Positions 25,625 to 34,280 of a stretch of 64,000 nt of DNA are shown here, piece by piece (position 1 is the first letter of the stretch; every line of letters begins with the position of its first letter). The notes below the pieces were generated by a model. It was not told the origin of the DNA. It did no database searches and worked only from the letters and a program-made list of their open reading frames with translations. Position numbers and translations under genes: made by a program. Location: contig NZ_CP097562.1 of assembly GCF_000487995.2 (NCBI RefSeq), positions 2,043,001 to 2,107,000 of the forward strand, in the 5' to 3' direction. The stretch comes from Mucispirillum schaedleri ASF457 (GTDB taxonomy: Bacteria; Chrysiogenota; Deferribacteres; Deferribacterales; Mucispirillaceae).

Positions 25625-26248
25625 ATGAAAAAAGTATATATATTAATAGTTATTTTGCTTGTATCATTTATGTTTTCTTCCTGTGCTAATAAGGCAGTAA
25701 AGCCTGTTGTAAATGCTTATACTTTGGAAGATTTTAACTACCCATGTATGAAAATAGATTTTTCTGACCAAATCAGATATATAGATATGAGCACTGTAAA
25801 AGAAGATAATAATATTGCCTTATTGTATAATCTTGTAATGCCCGGTTATGAAATCAATGTTATCAAAATGTATGCTTTACAAGGTTCATTCAGCTTAGAA
25901 AGTCTGCCGTCTCTTTATGATAACCCATCTAAACTTTTTGAAATAGCAGGCACTGATAATCCAGATAAATCAGCAGTTATAGTCATTGATGATAAAAAGG
26001 ACGGCATATATTTAAAAGGCTCTGTTGGTTATTTTATCCAGTCAGACAGGGTTGTCCGTGTAGATATAAACAGAGTGATTAAAAAAGCAGGCACTTTTAG
26101 ATATGCAGGGCTTGATGAATGGAATAACTCTACAATAGGAAAAAGAACATTAGAAAATATGAAAACTATTGTAGAAACAGTATATTCAAGTATTTCAACT
26201 ACATCATGCCCTAATAAATCAGACTTAAAAAGTAACTGGTGGGATTAA
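25625..26248 (+). CDS. lipoprotein, unknown function
   Basis: 207 aa from the ATG at 25625 (GGAG 7 nt upstream; a GTG four codons earlier overlaps it). The signal peptide ends in FSSC, giving a lipidated Cys. The mature protein has mixed alpha/beta character, with VIDDKKDGIYLKGSVGYFIQSDRVVRVDINR as a possible beta-sheet region. No family was recognised. It converges with sfsA and the stop codons overlap (26245-26248). Confidence 0.75.
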   Translation: MKKVYILIVILLVSFMFSSCANKAVKPVVNAYTLEDFNYPCMKIDFSDQIRYIDMSTVKEDNNIALLYNLVMPGYEINVIKMYALQGSFSLESLPSLYDNPSKLFEIAGTDNPDKSAVIVIDDKKDGIYLKGSVGYFIQSDRVVRVDINRVIKKAGTFRYAGLDEWNNSTIGKRTLENMKTIVETVYSSISTTSCPNKSDLKSNWWD

Positions 26249-26937
26249 AGTTTAATATTTATCTGATTATTTAAATTTATGGAGTTTTCTGTAACAATAC
26301 AGTCGTATGCTAGTATTTTTATGCCTTTTGATTTTGCATACTGCAAAGCCTTTCCAAATTCTTCATGAGTTTTATAGTTTGGTGTAAAATATTCTGGGTT
26401 TTGCATTTGTATTACAAATATAATATATGTATCAAACCCATTTTCTTTTGCATCTATAAGCTCCATAATATGCTTTACACCCCTTTTTGTTGGTGCATCT
26501 GGAAACATTACTATATTATTTTCTTCTAATGTTACACCTTTAATTTCTATAAATATTTTATTATCTGCTGTTTCTGCATATATATCAAAGCGGGATGTTT
26601 TATATTTCTGCTCCATTTTTATAAATGTTAATGGCTCATCAATGTTTAATATATTTTTACCATTATGCAGGGCTTCATATACTGCTTTATTTGGTGCAGA
26701 TGAATCCATATTAATTAATCTGCCATTTTTATTAACTGTTATAAGGTCATATTTAGTTTTTCTGCTGCTTTCTGAAAAATATTCTAAATAAACTTCTGTA
26801 TCTTTTATTAAAAGCTCTCTGCATCTGCCTGTATTTTTCACATGAACAATAATATTTTTATTATCAATACTGCATTCAGCAATAAACCTGTTAGGTCTGT
26901 TTTTAAAAACTGCTTTTACAATATTATTATATATCAT
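26245..26937 (-). CDS. sfsA: SfsA family nuclease/DNA-binding protein
   Basis: 230 aa from the ATG at 26935-26937, which has AAGGA about 10 nt upstream; a longer frame starting at 26985 adds a non-conserved tail. Motifs: KAVFKNRPNRFIAECSID (OB-like N-terminal domain), HVKNTGRCRELL, then the nuclease-like core FDIYAETADNKIFIEIKGVTL with the E-x-K motif and FPDAPTKRGVKHIMEL. Originally described as a sugar-fermentation stimulation protein; the biochemical role is uncertain. Confidence 0.92.
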   Translation of the reverse strand: MIYNNIVKAVFKNRPNRFIAECSIDNKNIIVHVKNTGRCRELLIKDTEVYLEYFSESSRKTKYDLITVNKNGRLINMDSSAPNKAVYEALHNGKNILNIDEPLTFIKMEQKYKTSRFDIYAETADNKIFIEIKGVTLEENNIVMFPDAPTKRGVKHIMELIDAKENGFDTYIIFVIQMQNPEYFTPNYKTHEEFGKALQYAKSKGIKILAYDCIVTENSINLNNQINIKL

Positions 26938-27054
26938 AAACTGATTATCCTTATAATTTTTGAATAAGTTATACAGAATTATCATGAATTTGTCAGTATC
27001 TTTCTATGCTTTATGATTAGATTATCTTTTTTTAGTAAAAACAATATTAAAAAC

Positions 27055-27083
27055 TTGACATTGATATATAAATTGTGTATTTA
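27055..27083 (+). promoter_or_regulatory. promoter of the cold-shock gene
   Basis: A consensus TTGACA at 27055-27060 and TATTTA 17 nt downstream, part of a TGTATTTA stretch. The start codon at 27134 leaves about a 45-nt 5' leader, shorter than in E. coli cspA. Confidence 0.5.
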
Positions 27084-27133
27084 TATATAATGAGTGTTTA
27101 TGCTTGAATGTAAATTTTTTAGGGGTTTGTATA

Positions 27134-27349
27134 ATGAGTCAAAGTGGTGTAGTTAAGTGGTTTAATAACTCAAAAGGTTATGGTTTTTTAACTGATGAAA
27201 ATGGTGCAGATGTATTTGTCCATTTTTCTGCTATTCAAAGCGATGGTTACAAAACATTAAAACAAGGAGACAATGTAAAGTTTGAAGCAATAGAAGGCGA
27301 TAAAGGCTTGCAGGCTCAAAATGTTAAAATAGTAAGTTCAGCAGATTAG
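27134..27349 (+). CDS. csp: cold-shock domain protein
   Basis: 71 aa from the ATG at 27134, where the family starts ([18 protein letters not shown]); an upstream in-frame ATG adds ten atypical residues. A GGGG element lies 9 nt upstream. RNP1 (KGYGF) and RNP2 (VFVHF) are intact. It is a single-stranded nucleic-acid-binding chaperone that melts mRNA structure. It is a single-gene unit with its own promoter and terminator. Confidence 0.95.
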   Translation: MSQSGVVKWFNNSKGYGFLTDENGADVFVHFSAIQSDGYKTLKQGDNVKFEAIEGDKGLQAQNVKIVSSAD

Positions 27350-27400
27350 TTGAATATATTACTTTTTTTGCATTAAAATTTTATTTTGACAAAAGATTTT

Positions 27401-27437
27401 AAGCTGTGGGATTATATATTTCACAGCTTTCTTTTTT
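27401..27437 (+). terminator. rho-independent terminator of the cold-shock gene
   Basis: AAGCTGTG (27401-27408) pairs with CACAGCTT (27422-27429) around a 13-nt loop and is followed by TCTTTTTT. It lies 52 bp after the stop codon. Confidence 0.85.
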
Positions 27438-27454
27438 ATAGTAATTATTATAAC

Positions 27455-27505
27455 ATAATTATATATTACAGCAGTGAATAATATATTTAAACTATCTGTC
27501 TTTTT
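27455..27505 (-). repeat. family A remnant next to IS3 copy 3
   Basis: ttacagcagtgaataatat and atttaaactatctgtc match the centre of family A (compare 23038-23077). The repeat is cut at cttttt by the IS left end, at nearly the same position as in copy 2. Confidence 0.55.
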
Positions 27506-27549
27506 TGAACTTACCCAAAAAAGTTGGACGAGCCATATAAGAAGTGTAT

Positions 27550-27954
27550 ATGGCAAGAAAATACAGTTATGAGTTTAAGAAATATCTAGTAACAGTCCTA
27601 GAAAATGGAATAATGAGTGCCAGTGAATTATCAAGACGCTGTAAAATTCATAAAGGAGTAATATGTAATATCTATAACAGATATAAGCATTCAGGCGAAT
27701 CAAGTTTACATCATATCTTTACCCGCAATGAATATAGTAGAGATTTTAAATTAAATGTGTTAACTTATAAGGCATCAAATAATTTAAATTATGAGCAGAC
27801 ATCAATACATTTTAATATACCATCATCATCAGTAATATATGATTGGCATAATTTCTGCTGTAATTATAATGGAGATAATATGTCATATAAGAGTCCGAAT
27901 AATAAACATCTTCACTTTGTAAAAGATATTAATAATCAAGGAAAGCAAGAATAG
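27550..27954 (+). pseudogene. IS3 OrfA, variant and truncated
   Basis: 134 codons. The first about 100 match copy 1 OrfA; it then diverges (MSYKSPNNKHLHFV) and stops before the leucine zipper. Copy 4 shares the same variant segment, so copies 3 and 4 form a subgroup distinct from copy 1. Confidence 0.85.
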
Positions 27955-27983
27955 CAGAGCTTGAAAAAGAGCTGTATTACAGT

Positions 27984-28412
27984 TTGGATATCCTGTTGTC
28001 TGTGAGTAATATGAAAAGAAGCACTTACTATTATAATGTTAAAAAGCCTGCTGCATTAGATAAATATGCAGAAGTCAAGGCATCTATATTAGAAATATAT
28101 GAAAAGTCTAACAAGACTTATGGTTATCCAAGAATAACAAAGGTATTAGAGAAACTGGGTTATACTTATGATAAGAAGACAGTAGCAAAATTAATGAATG
28201 AATTAAATATTTCATCACTAATCAGGGTTAAGAAAAGGTATAAACAAGGCAGAGTAAGTCATATATGCAGCAATAAATTAAACAGAGCCTTTACAAGTGA
28301 GAGACCATGTTTAAAATGGGTAACAGATGTGGCAGAGATAAAAATTAATAATGAAAAGGTGTATTTATCAGCAATAATGGACTTGTATAACAGAGAAATA
28401 ACAGCATACAGC
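27984..28412 (+). pseudogene. IS3 OrfB, N-terminal fragment
   Basis: It matches copy 1 OrfB through the first catalytic Asp region (KWVTDVAEIKINNEKV ... MDLYNREITAYS) and then breaks off. The second Asp and the Glu of the DDE triad are missing, so it is inactive. Confidence 0.88.
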
Positions 28413-28414
28413 AT

Positions 28415-28510
28415 GAAGATAGATATAATAATACTGCTAAAACATGCTTAAATTTTAAATCTCCATATGAGATTGTTATTGAAAATAAATTATTGCTTGA
28501 TTTATATTAA
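28415..28510 (+). pseudogene. IS30-type transposase, C-terminal fragment
   Basis: In-frame EDRYNNTAKTCLNFKSPYEI ending at TAA 28508-28510. The pattern (NN-x-x-x-K-x-C-L-x-F-K-S/T-P-Y-E) is the usual C-terminus of IS30-family transposases and differs from the IS30 copy at 8835. It is a relic of a second IS30 element, fused to the IS3 remnant. Confidence 0.6.
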
Positions 28511-28590
28511 GTTAAGATTTATTTTTTACTAAAAGTGTAACATTTGTCCTGTTAGTTAAGAATCTAAAATTACAAAATTTATTTTTTCTC

Positions 28591-28619
28591 TTGACAAATC
28601 AATTAAAGTTATATATAAG
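28591..28619 (+). promoter_or_regulatory. promoter of the ffh-ribosomal protein operon
   Basis: TTGACA (28591-28596), 17-nt spacer, TATAAG (28614-28619). The predicted transcription start falls in or near a small hairpin, TATCCCT/AGGGATA (28623-28645) followed by TTTT, in the 5' leader. Confidence 0.65.
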
Positions 28620-28682
28620 AAGTATCCCTGATTATTTTAGGGATATTTTCATACAAAAGAATAGGACGCAGGAGATTGAAAC

Positions 28683-30038
28683 TTGTTTGCGGATTTAAAT
28701 GAAAAGCTTTCTGGCGTTTTCAAACGTTTAAAAGGGGAAGCTCGCATTTCAGAAGCGAATATTGCAGAAGCTGTTAAACAGGTTCGCATGGCTTTACTGG
28801 AAGCGGATGTTAACTATAAAGTTGTGAAATCATTTATATCAGGAGTGCAGGAAGCTGCTCTTGGTGAATCTGTTATTAAAAGTGTATCTCCAGCTCAGCA
28901 GTTTATCAAAATTGTCCATGATAATCTTGTGGAAATCCTTGGTGGCAAAGATTATGAGCCATCACTTCCATTACAGTCTATACCACCTACAATAATAATG
29001 CTTTCAGGTTTACAAGGTTCTGGTAAAACTACAAGTGCAGGCAAACTTGGCAGATATTTTGCCAAAGATGGTAAAAATGTATTATTAATTGCAGCAGATA
29101 TTTACAGACCTGCAGCTATTGACCAGCTGGAAGTATTAGGTAAAAATTTAAATATAGATGTATATTCAGATAAATCATCAAAAGATGCAGTAAAAATTGT
29201 CCGTGACGGCTTAGAGTATGCAAAAAAAGCTGCAAAAGATATTGTAATAGTAGATACTGCAGGCAGGCTGCATATTGATGAAGAGCTTATGCAGGAAGTT
29301 GAAAATGTTAAAAAAGCAGTTTCACCACATTATACATTCTTTGTTGCAGATGCTATGACAGGTCAGGATGCAGTTAATGCTGCAACAGAGTTTAATAATC
29401 GTCTTGAAATTACTGGTGTTATTTTAACAAAAACAGATGGTGATGCAAGGGGCGGAGCTGCTCTTTCTATCAGATATGCAACAAGCAAGCCGTTAATGTT
29501 TATAGGCACAGGTGAAAAGCCAGACGAATTTGAGCTTTTCCACCCAGACAGAATGGCTTCTCGTATTTTAGGTATGGGAGATATTGTCTCTCTTGTTGAG
29601 CGAGCTCAGGAAGTTATTGATGTAGAAGAAGCTGAAATGATGGCAGGCAAGATAAAAACAGGTCTTGACTATAACGATATATTAAAGCAGTTTTCTATGA
29701 TGAATAAAATGGGCTCCCTTGAAAGCATATTAAAAATGATACCCGGTCTTCCAAAAATCAATAGTGCAGATATTGATGAAAGCCGTATCAAACGCACACA
29801 GGCTATTATATACAGTATGACAAAAAGGGAACGCACAAGACAGGATGCTTTAAATGGCAGCCGTAAAAAGCGTATTGCCCGCGGTGCTGGTGTTTCTGTT
29901 AATGAAGTAAATAAATTAATTGACCAGCTTACTAATATGAATAAAATGATGAAAAAAGTAAGCCGCAAAGTTGGCGGCAAAACACCAGATATGAATATGA
30001 AAGATTTGGCAAAATTAATGAAAGGTATGAAGTTTTAA
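28683..30038 (+). CDS. ffh: signal recognition particle protein Ffh
   Basis: 451 aa SRP54 GTPase that binds signal sequences with 4.5S RNA and docks at FtsY. N domain (1-90), G domain with P-loop GLQGSGKTT (109-117), DTAGRLHIDEEL, TKTDGDARGGAAL and TGEKPDEFE. The Met-rich M domain is C-terminal (about 320-451). The start is TTG at 28683, with AGGAG 8 nt upstream; no ATG is available at the conserved N-terminus. It heads the operon with rpsP, khpA, rimM, trmD and rplS, a conserved order. Confidence 0.97.
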   Translation: MFADLNEKLSGVFKRLKGEARISEANIAEAVKQVRMALLEADVNYKVVKSFISGVQEAALGESVIKSVSPAQQFIKIVHDNLVEILGGKDYEPSLPLQSIPPTIIMLSGLQGSGKTTSAGKLGRYFAKDGKNVLLIAADIYRPAAIDQLEVLGKNLNIDVYSDKSSKDAVKIVRDGLEYAKKAAKDIVIVDTAGRLHIDEELMQEVENVKKAVSPHYTFFVADAMTGQDAVNAATEFNNRLEITGVILTKTDGDARGGAALSIRYATSKPLMFIGTGEKPDEFELFHPDRMASRILGMGDIVSLVERAQEVIDVEEAEMMAGKIKTGLDYNDILKQFSMMNKMGSLESILKMIPGLPKINSADIDESRIKRTQAIIYSMTKRERTRQDALNGSRKKRIARGAGVSVNEVNKLIDQLTNMNKMMKKVSRKVGGKTPDMNMKDLAKLMKGMKF

Positions 30039-30099
30039 AGAAATTATAGAATAAAAATAAATAAAAATAGACTAAGTCTATATAAATTAGGAGGCATAA

Positions 30100-30378
30100 G
30101 TGGCAACAAAAATTAGACTGATGCGTATGGGTCGTAAAAAACGCCCTTTTTACCGTATAGTAGTTGCAGATTCAAGAACAAGACGGGATGGTGCTTTTAT
30201 TGAAATTATTGGAACATATAACCCGTTACCAAATGAGACTGAACTCAAAATTGATGAAGAAAAAGCATTAAAATGGTTATCAGTAGGTGCAATCCCAACT
30301 GATACAGCTAAAAGCCTTATGAGCAAATTAGGCATTATTAAAAAATTTGCAGAAAATAAAGTAAAAGCTGGAAAATAA
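30100..30378 (+). CDS. rpsP: 30S ribosomal protein S16
   Basis: 92 aa. [27 protein letters not shown] is the S16 signature. The start is GTG with AGGAGG 5 nt upstream. A small ATAGAC/GTCTAT hairpin (30067-30081) precedes the ribosome-binding site. It lies between ffh and khpA. Confidence 0.97.
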   Translation: MATKIRLMRMGRKKRPFYRIVVADSRTRRDGAFIEIIGTYNPLPNETELKIDEEKALKWLSVGAIPTDTAKSLMSKLGIIKKFAENKVKAGK

Positions 30379-30380
30379 GT

Positions 30381-30611
30381 ATGAAAGAATTAGTTAATTA
30401 TATTGTTACATCAATAGTAGAATTCCCTGAACAGGTTAAAATTGAAGAAGGGGAAAATGAAAAAGGTAAAGTATTAAAACTCTATGTTGCTGAAAGCGAT
30501 TTAGGCAAAGTTATTGGCAAACAGGGAAGAACAGCAAAATCTATCCGTTCTATATTAGCAGCAGCTTCTGCCCGTAAAGGCGAACGCTACGGTTTAGAAA
30601 TTGTTGAGTAA
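30381..30611 (+). CDS. khpA: KH-domain RNA-binding protein KhpA
   Basis: 76 aa, a single KH domain with the GxxG loop in VIGKQGRTAKSIRSIL. KhpA (YlqC) sits between rpsP and rimM in many bacteria and partners with KhpB in RNA binding. It starts 3 nt after the rpsP stop, so it is translationally coupled. Confidence 0.93.
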   Translation: MKELVNYIVTSIVEFPEQVKIEEGENEKGKVLKLYVAESDLGKVIGKQGRTAKSIRSILAAASARKGERYGLEIVE

Positions 30612-30631
30612 TACTTATCAGCAGGTATTAT

Positions 30632-31147
30632 ATGAAGTTTATTTCCATAGGCAGAATAGCAGGAACATACGGGCTTGACGGAGAGCTTAAAATTAAGCCG
30701 AATACAAGCCATCCTGAACTTTTTGACCAAATGGAATTTTTATTATTAACTTATGAAAACGAGTTAAAAAGGTCTTTGAAAATTGAAGATATAAGGGAGC
30801 ATAATAATCTTTTGATTGTCCGCCTTAAAGGAATTGATTCTGAAATAGATGCAGCAAAGCTTAAAGGCTTAAATGTATCAATTACAGAAGATATGCTGCC
30901 AAAAGCAAATGATGATGAAGTTTACTGGTTTGAAATAGAAAATATGCCAGTAGTCTTGCCAAGTAAAAAAGAAATTGGCAGACTAATAGATGTTATGGAA
31001 TCAGGCTCTGTGGATATATTCCGCATAGCATTGCAGGACGGCAGGTTTGCACTTATATCTAATAATAAAGACCATGTGCTTGAAATAAATACAGAAAGTA
31101 AATATATAGTTGTATCAGAGCAGGGTTTAGTGTATGAAGACTTATAA
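30632..31147 (+). CDS. rimM: 16S rRNA processing protein RimM
   Basis: 171 aa, a 30S maturation factor binding S19. The N-terminal RimM domain (ISIGRIAGTYGLDGELKIKP) and a C-terminal PRC-barrel (VYWFEIENMPVVL ... IGRLIDVMESGSVDIFRI) are present. It overlaps trmD by 14 nt. Confidence 0.94.
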   Translation: MKFISIGRIAGTYGLDGELKIKPNTSHPELFDQMEFLLLTYENELKRSLKIEDIREHNNLLIVRLKGIDSEIDAAKLKGLNVSITEDMLPKANDDEVYWFEIENMPVVLPSKKEIGRLIDVMESGSVDIFRIALQDGRFALISNNKDHVLEINTESKYIVVSEQGLVYEDL

Positions 31148-32426
31148 TGTAATAACTATTTTTCCTGAAATGATAGATGCTGTATTCAAGCAAGGTGTTG
31201 TATCAAAGGCTTTAGAAAAAGGAATTATCAGTATTAATCCTGTTAATTTAAGGGATTATGCAGAGGGCCGCCATTTAGTTACTGATGATTATCAATATGG
31301 CGGTGGAGCAGGTCTTGTAATGAAGCCTGAGCCTATATGTGAAGCCGTAGCTGCTCTTAGAGAAAAATCAAATACCTTTGTGGTGCTTTTAGACCCACGA
31401 GGTGTAAAGTTTAATCAAAAGACAGCTGAAAAATTTGCCACAGATTATGATAATATAACATTTATCTGCGGCAGATATGAAGGAGTAGATGAGCGTGTTA
31501 GACAGCTTGTTGTTGATATGGAGCTGTCTCTTGGTGACTTTATACTCACCGGTGGTGAATTTGCTGCAATCACTGTAATAGATTCAATTGCCCGTTTAGT
31601 CCCGGGGGTTCTTGGAGATGAAACAAGTGCAGATGATGAATCATTCACTACGGGGATGCTTGAGTATCCACACTATACACGCCCAGTTGAATATAAAGGC
31701 TTAAAGGTGCCAGATGTGCTTACTCAGGGCAACCATGCAGAAATTTTAAAATGGCGCAGGGATAAAGCTTTAGAGATTACACGAAGAAACAGACCAGATT
31801 TATTAGATATTTCTCTGCAAGATATAGAAAGCAGAAAAAAAATATGTGCAGAGCAGAAACGAGGTTTAAGTAAAAAACTTAAACTTAATGTTGCTTTAAT
31901 GCATTATCCAATGAGAGATAAACAAGGGGATATAGTTGCAACAGCTGTAACAAATTTAGACTTGCACGATATTTCCCGCAGCTGTAGAACATACAGTGTA
32001 GAAAAGTATTATGTAGTAACACCAATTAAAGCTCAAAGGGAGATAGCATCAAGAGTTATAAAACACTGGATGAATGGTTTTGGCTCTACCTATAACCCTA
32101 ATAGAATGGAGGCTTTTGCTCATACTGAGCTAAAGGAAAGTTTTTCTGAAAGCTTACTTGATATTGAAAAACGCCATAAACAGCGTCCATTAATTGTGGC
32201 AACAACTGCCAAAGCAAACAAGGCAACAATTACAGCAAGGCAGTTAGGTGTGCAAGCTGAACAGCAGCCAGTTTTATTAATATTTGGAACAGGCTGGGGT
32301 TTTGCTGATGAAGTGCTTGAAACAGCAGACTATATTGTGGAACCTATAGAGGGAGTTGGAGAGTTCAACCATTTATCAGTCCGCAGTGCTGTTGCAATAC
32401 TTCTTGATAGAATTACAGAAATATAA
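31134..32426 (+). CDS. trmD: tRNA (guanine-N1)-methyltransferase TrmD fused to a second SPOUT-like domain
   Basis: 430 aa against about 240 for usual TrmD. Residues 1-230 are TrmD, which makes m1G37 in t[33 protein letters not shown], and [13 protein letters not shown] of the knot. Residues about 248-430 ([29 protein letters not shown] ... [10 protein letters not shown] ... [13 protein letters not shown]) match the RNA methyltransferase-like domain Methyltrn_RNA_4 (PF09936), also of SPOUT type. In some other bacteria this is a separate gene after trmD. The fusion is continuous, with no stop or frameshift at the junction. It overlaps rimM and is 20 bp before rplS. Confidence 0.93.
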   Translation: MKTYNVITIFPEMIDAVFKQGVVSKALEKGIISINPVNLRDYAEGRHLVTDDYQYGGGAGLVMKPEPICEAVAALREKSNTFVVLLDPRGVKFNQKTAEKFATDYDNITFICGRYEGVDERVRQLVVDMELSLGDFILTGGEFAAITVIDSIARLVPGVLGDETSADDESFTTGMLEYPHYTRPVEYKGLKVPDVLTQGNHAEILKWRRDKALEITRRNRPDLLDISLQDIESRKKICAEQKRGLSKKLKLNVALMHYPMRDKQGDIVATAVTNLDLHDISRSCRTYSVEKYYVVTPIKAQREIASRVIKHWMNGFGSTYNPNRMEAFAHTELKESFSESLLDIEKRHKQRPLIVATTAKANKATITARQLGVQAEQQPVLLIFGTGWGFADEVLETADYIVEPIEGVGEFNHLSVRSAVAILLDRITEI

Positions 32427-32446
32427 GATATTTCAGGAGGAATAAA

Positions 32447-32803
32447 ATGAAAAACAAAATCATCGAGGCGGTTGAGTCAGAATATATGGCGAAAGTTGTG
32501 CCATCGTTCCGCTCAGGCGATACTGTTCGTGTGAACTTCCGCATCGTAGAAGGTAACAAAGAGCGTGTTCAGCCTTATGAAGGCGTTGTTATCAAAATCC
32601 ATAGAGGAGGAGTAGGCAGCACTTTTACAGTTCGTAAAGTTGTTGGTGATGTTGGTGTAGAAAGAACTTTCCCATTATATTCACCAAGAATAGACAGCAT
32701 TGAGCTTAAAAGAAGTGGTCGTGTTCGCAGGGCTAAACTTTTCTATCTCCGTGCATTACGCGGTAAAGCTACTCGCATTAGAGAAAGAAAAAAAGGTTTC
32801 TAA
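32447..32803 (+). CDS. rplS: 50S ribosomal protein L19
   Basis: 118 aa. [22 protein letters not shown] and [28 protein letters not shown] are signature segments. AGGAGG lies 6 nt before the ATG. It is the usual neighbour of trmD. Confidence 0.97.
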   Translation: MKNKIIEAVESEYMAKVVPSFRSGDTVRVNFRIVEGNKERVQPYEGVVIKIHRGGVGSTFTVRKVVGDVGVERTFPLYSPRIDSIELKRSGRVRRAKLFYLRALRGKATRIRERKKGF

Positions 32804-32903
32804 TATTGTATTAGGAAAATAAGGGAAAATTTAATGTTTTCTCTTGACAATGTTTAATATTTTATTTAAAAAAATCTAACGAATGAATGAGGATTTATAA
32901 ATT

Positions 32904-33335
32904 ATGAAATCAACATGGGCTAAGCCGGGTTCCTTTGAACAAAAATGGTATCTTTATGATGCAGAAAATGTTATATTAGGCAGACTGGCTTCTAAAATTG
33001 CTATGACCCTTATGGGAAAAAACAAACCTATCTATACACCATCTATAGATACTGGTGATTTTGTTGTTGTTGTTAATGCTGAAAAAATTGCTACAACAGG
33101 TAAATTTAAACCAAAAGATAAAAAATATTACTGGCACACAGGCTATCTTGGTGGTATTAAAGAACGCTCTTATGCTGAAATGATGGATAGAAAACCAGAA
33201 GAAGTTCTTCGTCTTGCAGTGGAAAGAATGCTTCCTAAAACTACTCTTGGTCGTAAAATGATAAAAAAATTAAAAATTTATGCAGGTGCAGAGCATCCTC
33301 ATGCAGCTCAAATGCCTGTAAAAGTAGATATGTAG
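32904..33335 (+). CDS. rplM: 50S ribosomal protein L13
   Basis: 143 aa. [31 protein letters not shown] and [25 protein letters not shown] are diagnostic. It is 100 bp after rplS. A TTGACA occurs in that gap (32844) without a good -10, so a separate promoter is possible but unproven. Confidence 0.97.
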   Translation: MKSTWAKPGSFEQKWYLYDAENVILGRLASKIAMTLMGKNKPIYTPSIDTGDFVVVVNAEKIATTGKFKPKDKKYYWHTGYLGGIKERSYAEMMDRKPEEVLRLAVERMLPKTTLGRKMIKKLKIYAGAEHPHAAQMPVKVDM

Positions 33336-33348
33336 GAGGAGTTTAAAT

Positions 33349-33738
33349 ATGTCTAACTATAACTACGGAACAGGTAGAAGAAAAACATCAGTTTCTCGTG
33401 TTTTTATCAAACCGGGAAAAGGTGATATTAAAATCAATAATAAAACACTTGAAGAATACTTTGAGCGTATGACACTTCGTCAAATAGTTTTACAGCCACT
33501 TGCTTTATTAAATCAAGAAGGTAAATTTGATTTATATATTACAGTAGCAGGTGGTGGTAAATCAGGTCAGGCTGGTGCAGTTCGTCATGGTCTTGCAAGA
33601 GCTTTAGAACAATTTAACCCAGAATTTCGTTCTGAAATGAAAAAAGCAGGCTTTATGACAAGGGATTCTCGTATGGTTGAAAGAAAAAAATATGGGAAAC
33701 CAAAAGCAAGAAAAAGCGACCAATACTCAAAACGCTAA
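33349..33738 (+). CDS. rpsI: 30S ribosomal protein S9
   Basis: 129 aa. [14 protein letters not shown] at the N-terminus and [18 protein letters not shown] at the C-terminus are typical; the C-terminal tail contacts the P-site tRNA. AGGAG lies 8 nt before the ATG. It is paired with rplM. Confidence 0.97.
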   Translation: MSNYNYGTGRRKTSVSRVFIKPGKGDIKINNKTLEEYFERMTLRQIVLQPLALLNQEGKFDLYITVAGGGKSGQAGAVRHGLARALEQFNPEFRSEMKKAGFMTRDSRMVERKKYGKPKARKSDQYSKR

Positions 33739-33861
33739 TTGTTTGCAGGTATCCGCTTTTACGATATTCTTTATCATTGCCCTATATGTTTTATTATTCC
33801 TCTTGTAAGATATACAGTGGGGCAGGAAGTATTATAAAAATATCAAATTTTATATATTTAT

Positions 33862-33890
33862 GCCATTTGCTTATGCAGGTGGCTTTTTTT
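33862..33890 (+). terminator. rho-independent terminator after rpsI
   Basis: GCCATTTGC (33862-33870) pairs with GCAGGTGGC (33875-33883), including two G-U pairs, around a TTAT loop, then T7. It lies 124 bp after rpsI; between them (33739-33861) I see no gene. The stretch 33891-34014 also shows nothing. Confidence 0.75.
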
Positions 33891-34014
33891 ATGGAGCAGC
33901 ATATCTGCGGTTTAAAATAAAGTATTCTACATTTTTTAATATCATGTAAAAAATAAGTGTATTTTCTTATAAAATACTTGCAATTTATAAGCATTGCATA
34001 TATTACATTAAAGA

Positions 34015-34252
34015 TGGACTTACCCAAAAAAATTAGATTAATCCATATAATTAATCTTATATGGAAATAAAATAATGAATACAGCAATAGCATTTAAGCT
34101 GAATTATGTCTAATATTCAGCCTGAATTATAAGCGAAGTATTTAAAAAATGAGATAATTTAAATATATTATGTGTTAATGTAATATAAATAATTTAGATT
34201 TGCCTTTAAAATCAGGTGCAGAATGACTTATGACAAAATTTTAGTAAGTCCA
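34015..34252 (+). mobile_element. MITE with IS3-like ends and 3-bp target duplication
   Basis: 238 bp. The left end is TGGACTTACCCAAAAAAA and the right end ttttagtaagtcca. The direct repeat AGA lies immediately outside both ends (34012-34014, 34253-34255). The first 55 bp align with the IS3 left end through the orfA start (CCATATAA...TATATGG). AATGAATACAG...GCATTTAA then matches the orfA NEYSRAFKLN region, and a family A palindrome (34118-34220) follows. There is no coding capacity. It is inferred to be moved in trans by the IS transposase. Confidence 0.8.
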
Positions 34253-34280
34253 AGATTAAGTTAGTATGTGGAGAAAATTA

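Larger units (their letters stand above)
27506..28412 (+). mobile_element. IS3 copy 3, internally deleted, right end lost
   Basis: The left end TGAACTTACCC is at 27506. orfA follows, with a variant 3' part, then a short orfA coiled-coil stub (AELEKELYY) joined directly to the orfB start. The joint falls at TGTATTAC, a sequence similar in both parents, suggesting deletion between short repeats. orfB ends at about 28412 (NREITAYS) and is joined to an unrelated IS30-type fragment. No right end is present. Confidence 0.85.

Noticed and set aside
28623-28649. Hairpin plus TTTT before ffh as an attenuator
   Set aside because: The predicted transcription start falls inside the hairpin, so it may not be fully transcribed; noted only in the promoter entry.
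32844-32872. Promoter before rplM
   Set aside because: TTGACA is present, but no -10 hexamer lies at 16-18 nt spacing.
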